Shown here: positions 61,187 through 64,000 of the stretch, in pieces | How positions within the stretch are numbered: the first letter of the stretch is position 1 | How the letters are laid out: each line of letters starts with the position of its first letter | NCBI RefSeq assembly: GCF_016306625.1 | Contig: NZ_JACOII010000024.1 | Location: 1 to 64,000 of the forward strand | DNA: 64,000 bases | Direction: 5' to 3' | Source: Xenorhabdus lircayensis | Lineage (GTDB): Bacteria > Pseudomonadota > Gammaproteobacteria > Enterobacterales > Enterobacteriaceae | The notes under the pieces: model-generated | Seen by the model: the letters and a program-made list of their open reading frames with translations, nothing else | Databases searched by the model: none | What the model was told of the DNA's origin: nothing | Translations under genes and position numbers: made by a program

Positions 61187-61392
61187 ACCTGAATTCTGGT
61201 TAATACTCTATCCCATGAAAAGAAACTCAATTAATTTGATGAATAATATGAACTTAGAACCTATCCCATTAGGCTATTAATGATTAAAAATTCGATGTAT
61301 GTATTGTAAATATACTAAAATTTCTCTCCATATCATTGACCTTGCCCTAAGGGGAAGCTTTATCTTCTTAAGAAGAACCTAAGGAGAACAGC

Positions 61393-61719
61393 ATGAAAAA
61401 AACTTTAATTTTTGCATCAATAATTGCCAACACATTTGCTTTCAGTGCTATAGCGAATACCGATACGATGAAAGAAGAGCTTAATGCCTCAATGACAAAA
61501 ATGAATGATGATATGCATAAAAGTATGATGGCTGATAATGCTGATCAAGCCTTTGCTAAAGGCATGTTAGCCCATCATATCGGAGCTGTTGAAATGGCAA
61601 CAATAGAGCTTAAGTACGGCAAAGATCCAGAAATGAGGCAACTTGCAGAAAATATTGTCAAGGCACAGGATGCTGAGATTAAGCAAATGCAAAAATGGTT
61701 AGAGAAAAATAAAAAGTAA
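61393..61719 (+). CDS. Secreted DUF305-family protein
   Basis: 108 residues with a signal peptide ending near SAIA (cleavage about residue 21). The mature part is mostly helical with the DUF305 signature FAKGMLAHHIGAVEMA near residue 54 (paired His and Met residues that can bind metal, as in copper-linked CopM-type proteins). AAGGAGA lies before the ATG. A periplasmic metal-binding role is possible but unproven here. Isolated from other genes, next to an IS fragment. Confidence 0.8.
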   Translation: MKKTLIFASIIANTFAFSAIANTDTMKEELNASMTKMNDDMHKSMMADNADQAFAKGMLAHHIGAVEMATIELKYGKDPEMRQLAENIVKAQDAEIKQMQKWLEKNKK

Positions 61720-61929
61720 TCTTTCATATCCTTGCATATTAATTTTATAAAGCCAATGGAAGCTCTTCTGTTTCTGCTGGCTTTTCTTATTTAACCTTAT
61801 ATCTTCTTGGCTTTGACTGTACTTTGGTTGGCTACAAGTTGGGCAACTATCAGATCAAATTTGAACTGCTACGTAGAAGGAGAAGGCAATAATATGAAGG
61901 CACAAATTCTCGCCGCATGGGACAACTTT

Positions 61930-62088
61930 ATGTTATCAAAGCGTTTTATTATAGAAACTATCAATGATCAATTAAAAAATATTTCTCAGATAGAACACTC
62001 GCTTCACCGTAGCGTAAAGGGTTTCATATTAACTGTTTTGGGCGGACTGATTGCTTATTGCCTTAAAAAGGCTAAGCATTGTTACTGA
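61930..62088 (+). pseudogene. IS982-family transposase fragment (C-terminus)
   Basis: About 52 residues, starting MLSKRFIIETINDQLKN and containing the QIEHSLHRSVKGF block and LIAYCLKK, that match the C-terminal end of IS982-family transposases. The rest of the element is missing. The frame is open upstream to 61807, but that part does not look like the transposase and may be chance sequence. Remnant of an old insertion. Confidence 0.75.
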
Positions 62089-62166
62089 TACAAATTTCTA
62101 CCTTCAGGCGATATGCTTAATAACGCACGAATAATTAGTCATTTTGTATGAGCAAGGGAGCAAGAA

Positions 62167-63099
62167 ATGAGTGCATTGCATCATCCGTCCGATACAACAG
62201 AAACCGAAATCCAGTTACGGCAATTAGCTGGAAAAGTAGCTAAATTAACGCGCCCCAATACACACGCTGTAAAAACAGCGATTCCTCAATTGACACTTTG
62301 CCATTTGGAACAGCCGACAGATCCGATAGGCTGGCTATACGAGCCCAGTATTATGGTCATTGCCCAAGGGGCAAAACGAGTGACAATTGGTGATCGCTCT
62401 TATTGCTGTGATTCCCAGCAGCTTTTAGTAACTTCGACAAATATCCCCACCATTACCCAGATTTGTACCGCATCTAAGGAAAAACCCTTTTTTGCCCTGA
62501 TGTTGCGGCTAGATATTCAGGAAGCGTCAAAGTTAATGGTTGAAGATAAGGTTATGATAAAGCATCAAACGCAGGATACATGCGCATTGGCAGTGACCTC
62601 GGCCACTGCGGATCTGCTGAGCTGTTTTAATCGTTTATTGGATATATTGAACACGCCGGAAGATATTCCCGTCCTCTCCCCCCTAATACATAAAGAGATC
62701 ATTTATCGACTGCTAAAAAGTGAGTTGGGGGGACGTTTGCAGCAAATGGCCTCTCAAGAAAGCCCAAGCCATCAAATCAGTCAGGCGATTAAATGGTTAA
62801 AGGAAAATTTTTCCGATCCGGTTAAAGTCGAACAGCTTGCTCAAATCGCCAAAATGAGTCCCTCTTCTTTTCATCACCACTTTAAAGCTGTTACCTCAAT
62901 GAGTCCGTTACAGTACCAAAAGTGGCTACGTTTGCACGAAGCAAGGCGAATATTGTTGACACAACACTACAACGTATCAACCACCGCATTTCAGGTTGGT
63001 TATGAAAGCACTTCCCAATTCAACCGTGAATATAATCGCCTTTTTGGTGAGCCTCCTTGCCGAGATATCAAACGATTACGTGTGTCACAAAAACAATGA
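62167..63099 (+). CDS. AraC-family transcriptional regulator (AraC_N type)
   Basis: 310 residues. N-terminal AraC_N cupin-like domain (about 30-180) with PSIMVIAQGAKRVTIGD near residue 60, then two helix-turn-helix motifs in the C-terminal 100 residues: LAQIAKMSPSSFHHHFK near 224 and STTAFQVGYESTSQFNREY near 273. Similar to YqhC-like regulators that switch on reductases in response to reactive aldehydes or drugs. A GGAGCAAGAA site precedes the ATG. The mdaB gene lies 122 bases downstream on the same strand, so it is a likely target. Confidence 0.82.
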   Translation: MSALHHPSDTTETEIQLRQLAGKVAKLTRPNTHAVKTAIPQLTLCHLEQPTDPIGWLYEPSIMVIAQGAKRVTIGDRSYCCDSQQLLVTSTNIPTITQICTASKEKPFFALMLRLDIQEASKLMVEDKVMIKHQTQDTCALAVTSATADLLSCFNRLLDILNTPEDIPVLSPLIHKEIIYRLLKSELGGRLQQMASQESPSHQISQAIKWLKENFSDPVKVEQLAQIAKMSPSSFHHHFKAVTSMSPLQYQKWLRLHEARRILLTQHYNVSTTAFQVGYESTSQFNREYNRLFGEPPCRDIKRLRVSQKQ

Positions 63100-63221
63100 A
63101 TGCAGAAAATAGATATTACTGGAGAATCAGGCAATGATTGGCAATGAATAGGCACACTTTCAATCAAAATCAGTTCTAAGATAATCCGTGATTTATCAAA
63201 AAAATAAAACAGAGGATTATT

Positions 63222-63800
63222 ATGGGCCGTATTTTAGTTATCAATTCAGCAAAAGATTTTGGTGAATCAAGAGGAGAATTAAATAATACCTTAACAGAAG
63301 TTATCAAGGAGCACCTGACAGAAATGGGGCATGCTGTTCAGGTGACGCATGTAGATAAAGACTATGACATTGCCGCAGAGGTTGATAAATTTTTTTGGGC
63401 AGATAGCATTATTTACCAAATGCCGGGCTGGTGGATGGAAGCGCCATGGATTTTGAAAAAATATGTCGATGAGGTTTTTAGTGCCGGTCACAGTACATTA
63501 TTTAAGGATGATGGACGAACCCGCAACAATCCTGCCAAAAAATATGGCTCAGGCGGTCTAATACAAGGCAAGAATTATATGTTCTCAGTGACTTGGAATG
63601 CGCCACTGGAATCATTTGAAGATCCTAATCAATTTTTTGAAGGAAAAGGTATCGACAGTGTTTACTACCCTTTTCATAAAGCAAACCAATTTTTAGGTAT
63701 GTCTCCATTACCGACATTTGCTTGCCATGATGTGATGAAAAATCCACAAATTTTGCAGGATATTAAGCGATTGAAAACTCATTTATCAGCCTTTTTCTAA
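63222..63800 (+). CDS. mdaB: NADPH:quinone oxidoreductase MdaB
   Basis: 192 residues of the flavodoxin-like (NQO1-type) family. It has the N-terminal ILVINSAKDFGES near residue 4 (flavin phosphate site), the active-site YQMPGWWMEAPWILKKYVDEV near 64-84, and a YGSGGLIQGKNYMFS loop near residue 107. Two-electron reduction of quinones protects against redox cycling. AGAGGATTATT precedes the ATG, and the gene ends before a hairpin terminator. Confidence 0.9.
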   Translation: MGRILVINSAKDFGESRGELNNTLTEVIKEHLTEMGHAVQVTHVDKDYDIAAEVDKFFWADSIIYQMPGWWMEAPWILKKYVDEVFSAGHSTLFKDDGRTRNNPAKKYGSGGLIQGKNYMFSVTWNAPLESFEDPNQFFEGKGIDSVYYPFHKANQFLGMSPLPTFACHDVMKNPQILQDIKRLKTHLSAFF

Positions 63801-63869
63801 GAGTTGATTTATTATCTATACTCAATAGATTTCAAACAGCAGCTTAGAAGATAAAGAGTATATATGTAT

Positions 63870-63896
63870 ATCCACTTGTTTATCAGGTGGATTTTT
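63870..63896 (+). terminator. mdaB terminator
   Basis: ATCCACTTG pairs with CAGGTGGAT (one G-U) around TTTAT, with a T run after. The last 104 bases of the window show nothing else. Confidence 0.8.
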
Positions 63897-64000
63897 ATCT
63901 CCCTCTACAATCGTTTCAATATACCAGCATTAAACACCGCACTAACAAAAAATAACGCCATTAATTATTACACAAGAAATAAAATATTCTATTAACGAAC

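Noticed and set aside
61807-61929. N-terminal part of the frame ending in the IS982 fragment
   Set aside because: Residues do not resemble the transposase; only the part from about 61930 was kept as a pseudogene.

Overview
The window looks like a chromosomal segment of an entomopathogenic Morganellaceae bacterium, most likely Xenorhabdus (possibly Photorhabdus). Housekeeping proteins (ArgS, MurJ, RimJ, MdtH, KdsA, PrfA, HemA, Prs, YchF) match their enterobacterial counterparts nearly end to end, base composition is moderately AT-rich, and the enterobacterial backbone is broken by many small accessory inserts. This assignment is inference from protein similarity recalled by eye; no database search was run. 

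Layout. 1-4.4 kb: remnant of a P4-like integrated element (small phage-type genes, an AlpA/excisionase-like protein, a tyrosine integrase). 4.6-15.2 kb: core block yecM, argS, murJ, rimJ, mdtH, yceB, ycdY, ghrA, two tRNA-Ser(GGA) genes and a quinone oxidoreductase. 15.4-21.5 kb: accessory zone with a streptothricin-acetyltransferase-like gene, a very AT-rich GNAT/unknown pair, an alpha/beta hydrolase, an SRPBCC-VOC fusion, an IS3-family fragment, an odd tRNA-Ser-like gene, and two small proteins of unknown role. 21.8-26.8 kb: WYL regulator divergent from a ynbA-ynbC-ynbD lipid-metabolism operon that lacks ynbB. 26.9-33.8 kb: an aga (galactosamine/N-acetylgalactosamine) operon with a complete mannose-type PTS, AgaS, AgaY/AgaZ aldolase and AgaR. 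34.4-36.1 kb: dauA. 

36.2-44.3 kb: a complete Nit1C-type cluster: a PAS-containing sigma-54 activator divergent from seven tightly packed genes (MSMEG_0572-like protein, nitrilase, radical-SAM protein, GNAT, AIR-synthase-like protein, MSMEG_0570-like protein, flavin monooxygenase), with a readable -24/-12 promoter in front. This family of clusters has been linked to nitrogen scavenging from nitriles or cyanide and is the most interesting system here. 

44.4-59.6 kb: the conserved kdsA-sirB1-prmC-prfA-hemA / lolB-ispE-prs / ychH / pth-ychF neighbourhood. Compared with the E. coli order as I recall it, sirB2 is absent and dauA has left its usual slot between prs and ychH, which here holds two tandem GDSL autotransporter esterases. 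dauA instead lies beyond kdsA, on the far side of the Nit1C cluster. 59.7-64 kb: a visibly GC-richer Tat-exported amidohydrolase, a near-perfect palindrome, a DUF305 protein, an IS982-family transposase fragment, an AraC-type regulator and mdaB.
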